Part shown: one piece after another, positions 53,905 to 64,000 of the stretch
How positions within the stretch are numbered: the stretch's first letter is position 1
How the letters are laid out: each line of letters starts with the position of its first letter
Source of the DNA: Talpa occidentalis
Taxonomy: Eukaryota > Chordata > Mammalia > Eulipotyphla > Talpidae
DNA length: 64,000 nt
Assembly: GCF_014898055.3 (NCBI RefSeq)
Contig: NW_023601543.1
Location: 9,976,440 to 10,040,439 of the forward strand
Reading direction: 5' to 3'
Position numbers and translations under genes: made by a program
Notes under the pieces: model-generated
What the model saw: only the letters and a program-made list of their open reading frames with translations
Databases searched by the model: none
What the model was told of the DNA's origin: nothing

Positions 53905-54565
53905 TATTCTGTTCAATAGTTTAAATCCGTTACATTCGTGGGTGAATTTTATGGTAAACTTGTCCCCAGTTTGGTTGAACAAACCCTTCAAACTCCTTCA
54001 AGCCACCCACCCCAGCAGCTTGATTGGACTGTGATAGATGAGGTATAATGAGGACGAAAGCCATCCCTTGATGATAACGGCATAGTTCTGTGGATCCTGC
54101 ATGCCTCAACTTTCCTCTGCTAGTGTCCCTCTCTTTGCCTTTTTGTTTTATATTTTGGGATACTTTCTCTACCTGAGTCTATAATAACTAACTCCTTCTT
54201 TAGCTACACCCATTCTATCATTCAGCCATTTTGATGAATTTTAAATTTTAGCAGTGCGTTATTAATATTCAAAGGCACTTTCCTATTTTCAGATTGTGGA
54301 TTCAATTTTGCAACAGGCTTTTATTCTTACAAAGCTCTGTGTGGATATTTAATATTCACATTACTAAACAGAATAAAAAGCTAGAGTACCAAATGATATT
54401 TTGAATTCTAGATCTGAACTTCTAAATCACTCTCTGGTGTTCCATCTATGAATTCCTTGGGAACAGAGAAATAGAAGTTGCTGAGGTAATATTTGTGGTT
54501 AAATTCATTGGTCAAGATTATAAACAATCTGTTTCATCCTCCCCCAAATCACTTCAGGCTTAGGG
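53905..54565. other. Unassigned sequence
   Basis: No gene or repeat recognised. Confidence 0.4.
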
Positions 54566-54582
54566 CTTAAGGATGTGAGTTG

Positions 54583-54835
54583 GGGCCTGCCTGGTGGCCT
54601 CGGGGTTAAGTCTCAGTGCTCTCATTGCAACTGCCTGAGTTCGATCCCTGGCCAGGGAGCTGACCCACATGGTGCAGCAGACTTCTCCTGTCTTGCCCGC
54701 TGCTCCCCTTAGCAGTGTACTTCAGTAGATCCACCTGTTCTGCTCCCGACTCTGTCTCCGGTCAATCCCCTCACCCCCACACCTCTGGCCTGCACCCCAG
54801 GTCTTCTACAAAATAAATGTCTTTTTTTTTTAAAA
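54583..54835 (+). mobile_element. tRNA-derived SINE, copy 16
   Basis: GGGGCCTGCCTGGTGGCC start with the CTGCTCCCCTTAGCAGTGTA core. Diverged duplications 'ggatgtgagttg' and 'ggctgtgagctg' flank it. A T10 run in the tail. Confidence 0.9.
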
Positions 54836-54892
54836 GGCTGTGAGCTGATCAACAGTTGCCACCAAATAAAAATGATACAGCCACTCATCATC

Positions 54893-55065
54893 TAGATGAG
54901 GGACTGGCAAGCATTTTTCTATTAAGGGCCAGATACTAAAGATTTACAGTTTTCTGGTCTACACGGCCTCTGTCGGAATCACAACGGCAATCATAGACAA
55001 TACATAAATAAATAAACGTGGCAGCATTCCAATAAAACTTTACTTGTGAGCATTAACATTTGAAT
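54893..55065 (+). mobile_element. hAT-type nonautonomous element remnant
   Basis: 'ctggcaagcatttttctattaagggccagatactaaa', then 'ctgtcggaatcacaac', 'catagacaatacataaat' and 'ccaataaaactttactt' follow a common mammalian hAT-Charlie-type MITE. The exact family name is uncertain. Confidence 0.65.
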
Positions 55066-55079
55066 TTCATATAATTTTC

Positions 55080-56995
55080 AAGTGTCATGAGATACAATTC
55101 TTTTCATGTGTTTCAAATTTAAAGATGTAAAAGTCATTCTAGCTGGCTGGTCATACAAAGTCACGCTGGATTTTGTCTGTGGGTCTTGTTTTGCTGGGCT
55201 GTTTCCCCTATTATCTTCAATGCCTGTTTTGGCCAGACAAACGCCACAGCATTCATAGTTCTTTGCTTTTTCCACCTGAATTTCATCATCAACTAATGGA
55301 TGTTTGGGAAGGGATCATGGGTGCTTCTTTCTGTTATTTCCTTTCAACTCTGCCTCATTTTGGCCAATTTGCATACATATTGAAAGCCTACAGACTGATG
55401 CTAGCATTATGGCTTTACTTTCACTCTGTTTTTCCTGCTGATTTTATTTTTAACCCAACAATGATATATAAGCTCTCCAAGCACATGCGCACGCACACAC
55501 AAGGGGCTAAGAGAGAGATCGGAAGAGTGAGATTATCTTCTTTCCTTATAACTGAGAAACGGGGGCGGCTGGGTCCATTCACATTTTGAATTTTGGCACT
55601 TCTGACAATGAATAAAGCCAGTCTCTTTACAAGGGAAAAAAGCAACATGTCATAATTGCAGGACTGTGGACTTTTAGATTTAAAAAGATTTTTAGATTTG
55701 AAAGCTATTCATTCACACAGCTCATTCCATCCAATGGGACTTAGCTAGCTCTCATGCTGTGCTTCAAACCAGGAACATTTCTCATCAGAACATGGGTCCT
55801 ACCATTTGCAGACTGAGAAGTCTAATCCCTCATGGCTGTCATTCCCTTCGGTACCTGGGCTTCACTTTTCTAAAATAAGGTCAGCCACAGTAGAATGATA
55901 AATAATAAGAAGAAGGCAGCCCACCCCCCCCCCAGCCAGTGTTCTTGAGGAAATAGGGAGGTGTGTGAACTGCACCAAAATATTTGCCAAAGCACTTTAT
56001 ATAAAGTTCCTTTTGCACTTTATATCATCCTTGCACAGGAAGAATCTGATGTCCAAAGTTTTTGTTGTCTAAACAACAGGGCATTTGTAAAGGTTTAGCC
56101 TTATCATCCTTTTGATACATTCTTAATAGAACAGAATTACGGTAAATCTGTGGAGAAAGCAGACATAGTCGCTTCAGGCTGGGCTATATTACTGGGGTCA
56201 CCATGAGTTCCAACGTCTGTTCCTCAGCTTAACAAATTCAGAAACTTGATTTTTATGGCACTCACACAGAGGTGATCAGGCTTCAGGGAACTGACTCATG
56301 CTAACCAAATTTACAGGAGACTAACTGATTAAACGGGAAGCCAATTGATTAATTTACACTGAAAAATCTGCCAGCCAGGCAGTGCTTTTACTGTCACAAG
56401 AAAAGACAACTTGGAAAACTAAATTAAAGTGCAAAGGTTGTCTGAAGAGTACAGAAAACTAGACAAGAGTTTTTAGGTTGATTCAAAGGACAGAACCCAG
56501 CTATGGCCGCCCTTGAGTTCCTCTGTTCTCACAGAGTGGGAGAGCTTTTCAGCAGATGCCACAATTTCTGTTGACTGACCAGGGACCCCTCTTGTGTGGC
56601 GTGCCAGAGACACACTAAGCCTTACTTGACAGCATTCCTTTTCCAAGTCTCCACGAAAACCATGTGTATGAAGAGCCCGGAATACATAGATAATACTCAC
56701 CACCCAATGGACCAGATATTTCCACATCAAAGGCCACTCCTCTTTCTTTAAATTGTTTTTGCTATAATTTTGGTTTATTCTCCTATAAGTTCCTTCCCCT
56801 TCTTTCTCTTGAAATTGAGCTCTCCTCTGAGAACAGCTTAAAAATGTTTTAAATCTTATATCAGCCTCAAATTACTGCCCCTTTCTCTCTTCTCTTTTAC
56901 GAGAAACCCCACAAAAGTATTGCCCTCACTCATCATCTTTAATTCCTCTCCTGCAATCTTGTCTTAAGCCTATTTCAGTGATGTTCTCACCTCAC
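55080..56995. other. Unassigned sequence
   Basis: No gene or repeat recognised. The longest frame (55173-55589, 138 codons) has no motif and overlaps an antisense frame. An interrupted C run lies at 55923-55934. Confidence 0.4.
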
Positions 56996-56999
56996 CACT

Positions 57000-57818
57000 T
57001 CACTTAAAGTACCTCCTCAGGCTACCACAGTCTCCTTGGCAACTCCGGTGGTCACTTCCCAGCCCTCATCTTGCATGACTTACCGGAAGCATTCAACACT
57101 GTATATCACTTCTTCCTCCACTGACCTCCAGGGCTCTGTACTCTCCTGGTCCTCGGTTACCATGCTGACCCCTATTTCTCAGTCTCCACCGCTTCTTCAT
57201 CCTCACTTCCCTCAGCTTTCAATGTTGATTCCGTGGGGATCATTCCTCGGTCCCATATTCTCTCTCTACTCACTTCCTTGGTGATCGCAGCCAGCAGCAG
57301 GCCTTTAAATATCTACATGCTAACAGCTTCCATTCACTGCAGCCTAGATCCCTTCCAACTATTGACACTGCGAGCTCCACTAGGATATACATTTAATATC
57401 TCAAGATTAACACATTCAAAATCAAAGTATTAACATATCTTCCCCGCCTATGGGGAATCTAATTAGAACCTAACCTCTTCTTACCTCCTCCCTTAGTACC
57501 ACCCTGGTTTGAATTACCATCGCCTCCCGCTTTGATTATGGCAATAGCCTGCTTATTGGTTTTTCTGCACACCTTATTTTCAGTACAGCATCCAGAGTTG
57601 ATTTGGTTAAAAAGAAAAGGTGGATCATGTCATCCTTCTGCTCAAAACTTTCTAATAGTTTCCCATCTTCTCAAAGTCAAAGCCAAAGTCCTTGCAGTGC
57701 CTTATGAAACTCTACATAATTGCCGCATTCACTCTGTCCCAGCAACCCTGGCTTCTTTGTTCTTTGTCCAACCTATCAGGCAGCTCCTACCTTGGAGACT
57801 TCGCCCCAGCTATCCTTT
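57000..57818 (+). repeat. L2 LINE ORF2 3' region, sense (part 1)
   Basis: A well-preserved order of L2 ORF2 landmarks: 'ccttggcaactccggtggtc', the histidine/aspartate-rich middle, 'attatggcaatagcctgctt' (about 57534), 'ggtggatcatgtcatccttctgctcaaaac' (about 57620) and 'gtccttgcagtgccttatga'. Frames are broken. Confidence 0.8.
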
Positions 57819-58111
57819 TTTTTTCGTTTGTTTTTTTTTCTTTTGTTTATTTAAATTTTATTTTTAAATTCCCCTTACAATTACAACTCCCTTATTTCGA
57901 CCCCAAGCCCTCCTTTCCCCGCCCCCCACCCCCACAGAGTGTCTCAGGCTCATAGTTGTTTGTTGATTTTGATATTTTCTTTCTTATAGTTACATAGTTA
58001 TTCTTTTTCCTGGTCCCTTATTTAGGTTTTCTAGATTCCTGCTATGAGTGAGACCATCCGTTATTTTTCTTTTTCTTTCTGGCTTATTTCGCTGAGCATG
58101 ATCCCTTCCAG
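57819..58111 (-). mobile_element. L1 3' end (5'-truncated), antisense, inside L2
   Basis: Antisense L1 3'UTR and last ORF2 codons: 'aggttttctagattcctgctatg' (about 58025) and 'gagcatgatcccttccagctcc' (about 58092). The poly(A) tail appears as T runs at 57819-57842. The L2 sequence is continuous across it, and 'ctatcctttt'/'ctattctttct' at the edges look like the target duplication. Confidence 0.88.
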
Positions 58112-58460
58112 CTCCACCTATTCTTTCTGCCTGGTGCCATCTTCTCTCAGAGAGCTGTGTGGCTCACCCCCACTCTTCTTTCAGACTTAGCATCCATAAC
58201 TACACTATTTTAAGTTGCTACATCCCCCCAGAACTCTCTATCACCTGTCCTGTTCAATTTATCCTTGTTCTATTAACAGCTTTATTTTTCTTCACTGCAT
58301 TTATCACCATCACAAAAACTATATATTTTACTTTCCAGCATTTCCACTAGAATACATGTACACGAAGGCAGGGATTTTTGTCTGCTTCATACATGTCTGT
58401 ATCCCCAGGGCCTAAGAGAACACCTAGATTACAGTGGTGCTTAATAAATATGTTTAAGGG
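58112..58460 (+). repeat. L2 LINE 3' end, sense (part 2)
   Basis: Resumes with 'attctttctgcctgg', then 'cactgcatttatcaccatcac', 'gaaggcagggatttttgtctgc' and the terminal 'ggtgcttaataaatatgtttaa'. Confidence 0.85.
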
Positions 58461-58855
58461 AGGATGGGAGAAAACAATGCTTAAAGTGCAAAGGATTTCT
58501 GTCTATTTTGTCCTTATGGGAAATGTTTTTAATGGATTAGATCAGTTGATTAGAATTAGCACTATATTTCATCATAGAAACAGTGCAAACAATAGTTATT
58601 AAAAGTCATAGCTCTACAAATGCAGTGTGGTGTCCAAGGTTGACCCTGGAACTCAAAAAGGACATTATTGGAGAAATCCTAAGGTCTGCAGTTTAGTTAG
58701 TGGTAATATGCCAGTGTTGGTCTCTTAATTTTGAAAAACTTGCCATGGTGATATAAGATGCTAACAGTAGGAGAAAATAGGTAAGGGGTATCTGGAAACT
58801 GTATTGTCTTTAATATTTCTCTGCAAGCTTAAAATTATTCAAAAGAAGTTAAAGG
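58460..58855. other. Unassigned sequence
   Basis: No gene or repeat recognised. Confidence 0.4.
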
Positions 58856-58857
58856 GC

Positions 58858-58859
58858 AT

Positions 58860-58897
<38 letters not shown>

Positions 58898-58910
58898 GTG
58901 TGTGTGTGTT
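58858..58910. repeat. (TG)n microsatellite
   Basis: About 24 TG units with one interruption (tccg). Confidence 0.9.
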
Positions 58911-59365
58911 AGGCAGAATAATGCCCCCCCCCCAAGATTTCTATATCCTTATCCTTAGAACCTGTGAATAGGTTCTATGGAAAAGGAGGATTAGGCTGCA
59001 GAGGAAATTAAGGTTGCTAATAAACTGCCTTTTAATGGTGGGGGGTGGGGGTTAACCTGCATTATCCAGGCAGGCCCAATATAATCCCAAGGTGGAAGAG
59101 GAACACAGAAGGAAGACCATGCTCACAGAGAGGCAACACAGCTGGCTACGAAGGTGGAGGCAGGGCCAAGCATTTGGGAAGCCTTTAGAAACCGAAAAGG
59201 GCTAGGGAACACGTTTTCCCCCAGGACCTCCCGCCCAGCCAACACCTTGACTAGCCACTGAGATCCAGCCCAGATTTCTAACCTCAGATGGTAAGATCAT
59301 AAATTTGTGTTCTTTTAGGACACTCAGTTTGAAGTCACTTGTTGTGGCAGGAAAAGGGAACTGAA
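58911..59365 (+). mobile_element. MaLR (MLT1-type) LTR, sense
   Basis: 'gcagaataatgccccccccc', 'aggaaattaaggttgctaataa', 'ggcccaatataatccc', 'gtgttcttttaggacactcagtttg' and 'gcaggaaaagggaact' follow MLT1. Confidence 0.8.
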
Positions 59366-59369
59366 AGCA

Positions 59370-60595
59370 CACACTGTGCAGTCATTACACAACCCAGGAG
59401 ACAAGGCATCGTCTCCATTGTATGGAAGGGAAGACTGAGCTTCACAAAAATTAAGGTCGCATTGCAAGCACATGAGCTGGGACTCAAAGTGTGTTCTGAC
59501 TCCTAATTTTATGCTCTATTATCAACATGCTGCCTCTCTGCTTAGCGTTCATAGCTCAGCCTACCAAACCCTATTTAGCCCATAATTCAGCCAGAGTATT
59601 ATATATCTGCAAGTTGTAAAAAATAAATTTTGACAAACAAAAAAGACTGTGGAGCCACTTTTTGTTTTGAACATCAAAAAGTGTATTTTGAAAGGGCATA
59701 TTTAATACTTTTAAAAATACACATGCACCAGTTTTCTATCATGTCCTAATACCAGCAAATGAAATGTCATATACTTACGTAAGTAGTGTTTGTTTATCTT
59801 GAGGACCAGTACTTAAGGTAAATCAGGTTTAATTAAAAAAAAAAAATAAGGAGGCACACAAAGACTTTCTGGAGAAGCTAAAGGTGACTTTGGGCCATTT
59901 TCCAGGGCTTTAGAGACTGAGGGCACTGCTTTTTTTTTTTTAATGTCTAATTTTACTTCAAAGCTTATGGATACAGATGCATCCCCAGCGCTGCTCTTAC
60001 CTAGCCTTGATCAGGATTGTTGTCAGCTCACAAAAGAACATTGCTTTCACTCAGAAACAACAAAAAAATTGCCCCAAGCCTCAAAGCAAAATTTCATAAT
60101 CCATTTTGTTTATTCTCTTTTTCTTAGTTTCTGGGTTTCTCACTGTGTCTTTGCCTTAGACCCTGTGTTTTTCTAGCTCCACTTAGGATATGGGTATATG
60201 TGTGCCTGGAGTTGGCAAAGCAATTTTTTCTCCATTAACTTAGTTTAATTTGGCTGTTCTAAAAAACCTTTTGAGGTAGGCAAAATAGGTATTGCTATGC
60301 CCATGTTAAAGTTAAGATGACCAGGGCTCAGGAAGAGGGGTCTGGCATGGAAATCCAAGGACGTCTGGGTGGAAGTTCTGTTTCCTTCACACCCTGTTAC
60401 TTCCTCCTCAGATAGGGAGCTCCACGCCACTGAAACTTGGCTTGAAGAAAAGCTGAAAAGGAGGAGGTGCTGTCCCCATGGGGGGAATTATAGGGGCGGG
60501 GGGAACCAGATCCATGGTTTTGGTGTTCCCATAAGTAGGGAGAGAAGAAGAAAAAGACAGTGCTCTTGCAATGAATGTGTGGTCATTCACCTGTG
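59370..60595. other. Unassigned sequence
   Basis: 59380-59540 may be a diverged MIR ('gcacatgagctgggactcaaag'). The rest is not assignable. Confidence 0.4.
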
Positions 60596-60599
60596 CCAC

Positions 60600-60665
60600 T
60601 GATGGGTGGTAGATGGGTGGTAGATGGTGGTAGATGGGGGGTAGATGGGGGTGGTGGATGGGGGA
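60600..60665. repeat. Short minisatellite, GGTGGTAGATGG-type units
   Basis: About six imperfect 10-12-bp units on the theme 'gatgggtggta' in a G-rich strand. Confidence 0.85.
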
Positions 60666-60904
60666 CCCAATGGCATGGGAAGAAAAGGAGGCTCACCAGT
60701 GGGGAATGTGAATCCCAAGCACTATGCAGAACCGCTTCAGTTATCTCAAGGTGGGGCAGCTTTAGCCTTTAGGAACACAGCTGAAAGAAGGAAATGAAAA
60801 AAATGCAGAGAGAAATGAAAAAGTCTTTGAGAAGTGAGGGTACATCATCCAAAAGCTGCCCTCCAGTTTATGGGTTAAAATGTGCGTCAACTACAAATAT
60901 TTGC

Positions 60905-61265
60905 TTCCCGGGGTGATGGTCAGTTTCATATACCAACTTGCTAGGCTGCAGTCCCCAGTTATTCCAGCAAATATTAATTTGATATTAATATTAATCTAGG
61001 TGTTACTGTGAAGGTATTTTATAGATGTGGTTAACATCTACAATCAGTCGACTTTAAGTCAAGGGGATTGTCCTCAGCCATCTGGGTGGACCTCATCCAA
61101 TCAGTTGGAAGAAGGAAAAATTAGAAGATTCCATAAGAAAAAAGAAATTCTGCTTGTGTCAGTTTCTGCCCATGTCCAGCCAGTCCATCCTGACAGTCTG
61201 CCCTACAGATTGCAGACTTGGCCTAGGCAGCCCTCACAATCATGTAAACCAGTTCATATACATGC
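60905..61265 (+). mobile_element. ERVL/MaLR-type LTR remnant
   Basis: 'gtgatggtcagtttcatataccaacttgctaggct' opening, 'tctaggtgttactgtgaaggta', 'catccaatcagttggaag' and 'cctcacaatcatgtaaacc' follow a mammalian LTR family. Exact family uncertain. Confidence 0.65.
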
Positions 61266-61269
61266 TAAA

Positions 61270-61730
61270 GACATATGTGTTATATGTAAATGTATATAAA
61301 ATATGTCACATATTTACAATGCATAAAATCTCTGTCATATATTTATAATTTATACATACATGTTATATACACACATCCTCACTTGAAAATGCATTTAAAA
61401 AGAAGGGGGAGGTTGACATACAGATAAGTAAAGTTAACAGGACGATAGAAAGTGCCAGAATCACCAAGTCATCATGAAAATGTTAAGCTACGTTCAGTGC
61501 AATAAAGACATAAATATGGGATGCAATACTTAAAGGAACATATTTAAACTAGACAGAAAATAAAGTCTTATGCAACACTTTAACCTCCAAAGATGTCATA
61601 ACTAATAATGGGCAATTTTGCTTTCAAAATTCTGTTTGGATTCACTAGCAAAAATATGCCTTATGCACTAAATGAAAACCCAGGTTTTAAAAGTGGGACC
61701 CATTCCAGACTTTGTAGACTAAGAAATTAC
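61270..61730. other. Unassigned AT-rich sequence
   Basis: An AT-rich tract at 61260-61380 has dinucleotide-like TA/CA runs. No gene recognised. Confidence 0.4.
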
Positions 61731-61899
61731 ATGGTGCAGCAGACCTCTCTTGTCTTGCCTGCTGCTCCCCTCAGCAGTGTATTTCAGTAGATCCACCTAT
61801 TCTGCTCCCCACTCTGTCTCTGGTGAATCCTTGCACTCCCTGCACCTCTGACCTGCACCCCAGTTCTTGCATGGCATAAATAAATAAATCTTTAAAAAA
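61731..61899 (+). mobile_element. tRNA-derived SINE, copy 17, 5'-truncated
   Basis: Begins abruptly at 'acatggtgcagcagacctctc', i.e. the tRNA-like promoter half is missing. The CTGCTCCCCTCAGCAGTGTA core and (AAAT)n tail remain. Without A and B boxes it cannot be transcribed by pol III from its own promoter. Confidence 0.9.
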
Positions 61900-61909
61900 T
61901 GAGGAATTA

Positions 61910-62520
61910 TTTTGATGTTGTGGCATTGAAAGAATCATACAAAGGGCAGCGTGATCAGATTTCTATGTCAAAACCATCACTCTGCCTGCTGAGTGGGTAG
62001 CAAACTAAAGTAAGGTGAGGGTGGAAGTGGAGAAAGCAACTAAGAAACTTGCCCTGGCACGGGCCAGGAGAGGAAAGATGGTGGCGGAACTACGGTGGTG
62101 GCAGCAGCACTACAATGTGGGCAGATAGCCCTGTATTTAGCAGCTCAAAGTGTTGGGACTTCCTGAGGCCCCGGATATGAGGGGGAAGCTCAGGATGTGT
62201 CAGTGATGACTGCTAGGTTTCTGGCTCATGGAACAAGAGAGCTGTCATGAGCTGAGGCAAAGCGCACTGGACAAGGGCCAGGTTTGTTTGAAAGGGGGTG
62301 ATGGAGCGGCAAGAGAGCATGAGTTCTTTTTCAGACCTGTTTCATCTGGAATTTCTGGGCGCCTTTAAGAGGCGCTGTCAAGCCCGCAGCTAGATGTATA
62401 GGTCTGGAGCGCAGAGGAGAGTTCTGGTCTGAAGATATAAACATGTGAGTCATCTGCCACTGGGTGGTGATTGCAGCAGAGGCTGTAAGTGAAAGCACCT
62501 GCAGAGAGTGTAGCGGGCAA
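61910..62520 (-). repeat. L2 LINE, antisense
   Basis: 'gcagcgtgatcagatttctatg', 'ccatcactctgcctgctgagtgg', 'gatgtataggtctggagc' (about 62392) and 'gatataaacatgtgagtcatctgcc' (about 62434) follow antisense L2 ORF2. Confidence 0.7.
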
Positions 62521-62529
62521 GGGATGGCT

Positions 62530-63085
62530 AGTGTAGGCTGAGCGCTGAGGCGCTTTGACACCTCCGGGCCCGCACACGCCCGCCTGCTCACGCTAGAGAC
62601 GCAGTGAACATTTACTGCACTCGCCTTAGGAACAAAGGTTCTGATGTTGTTGACGGAACCCCTACGGATCCCAAACACATATCACCAGACGTTATAGTGG
62701 ATTCTGGCCCACCACCCCCTCCATCCGCTTGGCATCCCCGCAGGGGCCTGAGCGATGGCTGCCCAGGGGCGCTGTGCCCGCGGGAGCTGCCTTGGTCTCG
62801 CCAGTGGCTGCTGCAGCCCAAGGCGCAGCGCAGGCAGGCTCCGTCACCCTGCCACTCCCTTACACCCTGTCCAGCTCTGCTTTCAACTAAATGCAATTAG
62901 ATCACTAGATTCCCGATAGGAGGCCTTAAAATAACATTCTTTAAAATAAAGAAAAAGGTACATTTTATAAAGTGCACGTTGACATTTTAGAAAATTACCT
63001 GGGCCACGTCGCCTTGAATGCCTACACTTTGCCCAGCCCCGTGGGGCGGTGGCGAAGCAAAGACATCACCTCTACGCCTGGGAAC
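62530..63085. other. Unassigned sequence upstream of CpG island
   Basis: No repeat recognised. Overlapping frames on both strands (62604-62900 and 62612-62896) carry no motif. Confidence 0.4.
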
Positions 63086-63089
63086 TTTC

Positions 63090-63292
63090 AGTCTGTTTAG
63101 ACAGACGAGACGAACGCGCGAGGCACAAGCAAGGAAGAACAGAAGACACGCGCGGCGTGTGCGCCTCCCCCGCGCAGGCCCCCGGGGTCGCCGGCTCCGA
63201 GCGCGCGGCTCTCATTGCCATTCACAGAACGAGGCCGCCCGGGGACTCGGCGCGGCGCGCGGCTCTCACAGCGCGGCTCTTCTTGCTCCTGG
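63090..63292. promoter_or_regulatory. CpG-dense island, candidate promoter
   Basis: About 30 CpG dinucleotides in about 200 bp (e.g. 'gacacgcgcggcgtgtgcgc', 'gagcgcgcgg', 'cggcgcggcgcgcgg'), in a window otherwise depleted of CpG outside young SINEs. It is not part of any repeat I recognise. Such islands usually mark promoters or developmental regulatory DNA in mammals. The direction and the gene cannot be told. The two overlapping frames across it (63018-63383, 63049-63408) have no known motif and are probably the by-product of GC-rich sequence. Confidence 0.5.
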
Positions 63293-63294
63293 GA

Positions 63295-64000
63295 GGAACT
63301 GGACAGAAACCATATTTGCCGAACATCTCTCTAGGGGAGAAGGTTGCACAACCACCTGCAGAAAGCAATTCAATCTCACATAATAGAATTGGAACTTCTT
63401 TTAAATGATTTAGGCCACTTGAGAGTTTTACAAGTCAGCTCCCAAATTAATTTAGCATTTATCTTCCAGACAGGCTATTACAGCGAACAATAAACTCCCA
63501 TTGAAGGAGTTCACATGACTGTGACGGCGGGACGGACTTCCTCCTTTCTCACCCCGCTTGACTTTCCTGCAGCTTTTGACACACGGCCAGGCCTGCTGCT
63601 CCCCACCCTGCCCAGCCCTCGCTCTCCCGGTTCCCTTGGCTTAACTGCACAGCCAGGGGCGCAGGGTCGGCACTTGATAAATATTTCTCAATGGTTGAAC
63701 GCTTCCTAGTCCCTTCTCCGCTGACTTCCATTTTCATCCAGTTACTAAACGTAGACTTGCTCTCCCGTTCCCAGGCCCCATTTCTGGCCTTCCCTTCTCT
63801 CTCTGCTCCTGGAGAGTGACCCCACTCACTCCCCTGGCTTCAGCCGCACTGGTATACTGATGCCACCCCAAAGCATGTCTCCAGCTGTCCTCTCCGCCCC
63901 ATATTTTCACCTTCCTATAGGACCTCTCCGAGGTGTGGTGCAGGTAATTGAGTCTGTGGTCCAGAACTGACCTCGTGATCTTTTCTCCTGAAAGTTATAC
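63295..64000. other. Unassigned sequence to window end
   Basis: No repeat or gene recognised. 63540-63680 is pyrimidine-rich. Confidence 0.4.

Noticed and set aside
63018..63408. Two overlapping open frames of about 120 codons at the CpG island
   Set aside because: GC-rich DNA has few stop codons; both frames are Arg/Gly/Ala-rich with no known domain. Could be first-exon sequence but cannot be supported.
1..64000. A previously undescribed gene system
   Set aside because: No cluster of intact genes exists here; all supported features are repeats, retrocopies or candidate regulatory DNA. I did not find a system to report.

Overview
The window is mammalian nuclear DNA with no intact protein-coding gene. 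It is AT-rich, intron-like or intergenic sequence filled with L1, L2, MIR, MaLR/ERVL and hAT-type (MER5A-like) repeats, microsatellites and two recognisable retrocopies of host genes. The most telling lineage marker is a tRNA-derived SINE of about 250-320 bp that starts GGCCTCCCTGGTGGCGCAG, carries A- and B-box-like motifs and ends in an (AAAT)n tail. Seventeen copies were found, several with perfect target-site duplications (TSDs), so the family was active recently. I do not recognise it as a primate, rodent, carnivore or cetacean SINE. From memory it best fits a SINE of rhinolophoid bats (Rhin-type); that lineage call is an inference. Young L1 3' ends are also present.

Layout. 0-5 kb holds old L1 pieces, a foldback element and a solo LTR split by an RPS25 retrocopy. 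6-11.4 kb holds L1 fragments, including a long antisense L1M interrupted by two SINEs and by a poly(A) retro-insert of unknown origin. 11.7-14 kb is ancient L2/MIR. 15-18.6 kb is SINEs plus unassigned DNA. At 18.6-19.5 kb two solo LTRs of one family lie head to head. From 19.6 to about 24.4 kb I recognise no repeats, which makes this the best candidate for conserved regulatory DNA. 24.8-28.8 kb holds MIR, L2, a MaLR LTR, an L1 fragment, SINEs and a short U2 snRNA-derived insertion. A second type of solo LTR lies at 30.6-31.2 kb. At 31.9-33.1 kb a young 5'-truncated L1 carries a probable 3' transduction. 35-39 kb has L2, an MRPS36 (KGD4) retrocopy, MIRs and LTR remnants. 39-46 kb has SINEs and unassigned sequence. 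46-52.4 kb has MER5A-like elements, L2, the fourth solo LTR, MIRs and a young L1 3' end. 53-58.5 kb has a SINE with a 3' extension, a hAT-type remnant and an L2 interrupted by an L1. The window ends with MaLR/ERVL LTRs, L2 and a small, very CpG-dense island near 63.1-63.3 kb.

The long open reading frames are nearly all SINE, L1 or chance frames; the longest is the degraded-element ORF2 C-terminus of a 5'-truncated L1. No new gene system was found. The notable content is retrotransposition biology: nested insertions, 3' transductions by L1 and by a SINE, a 3'-truncated U2 copy, and a divergent pair of LTR promoters. Repeat names come from memory of consensus sequences, not from a database search.
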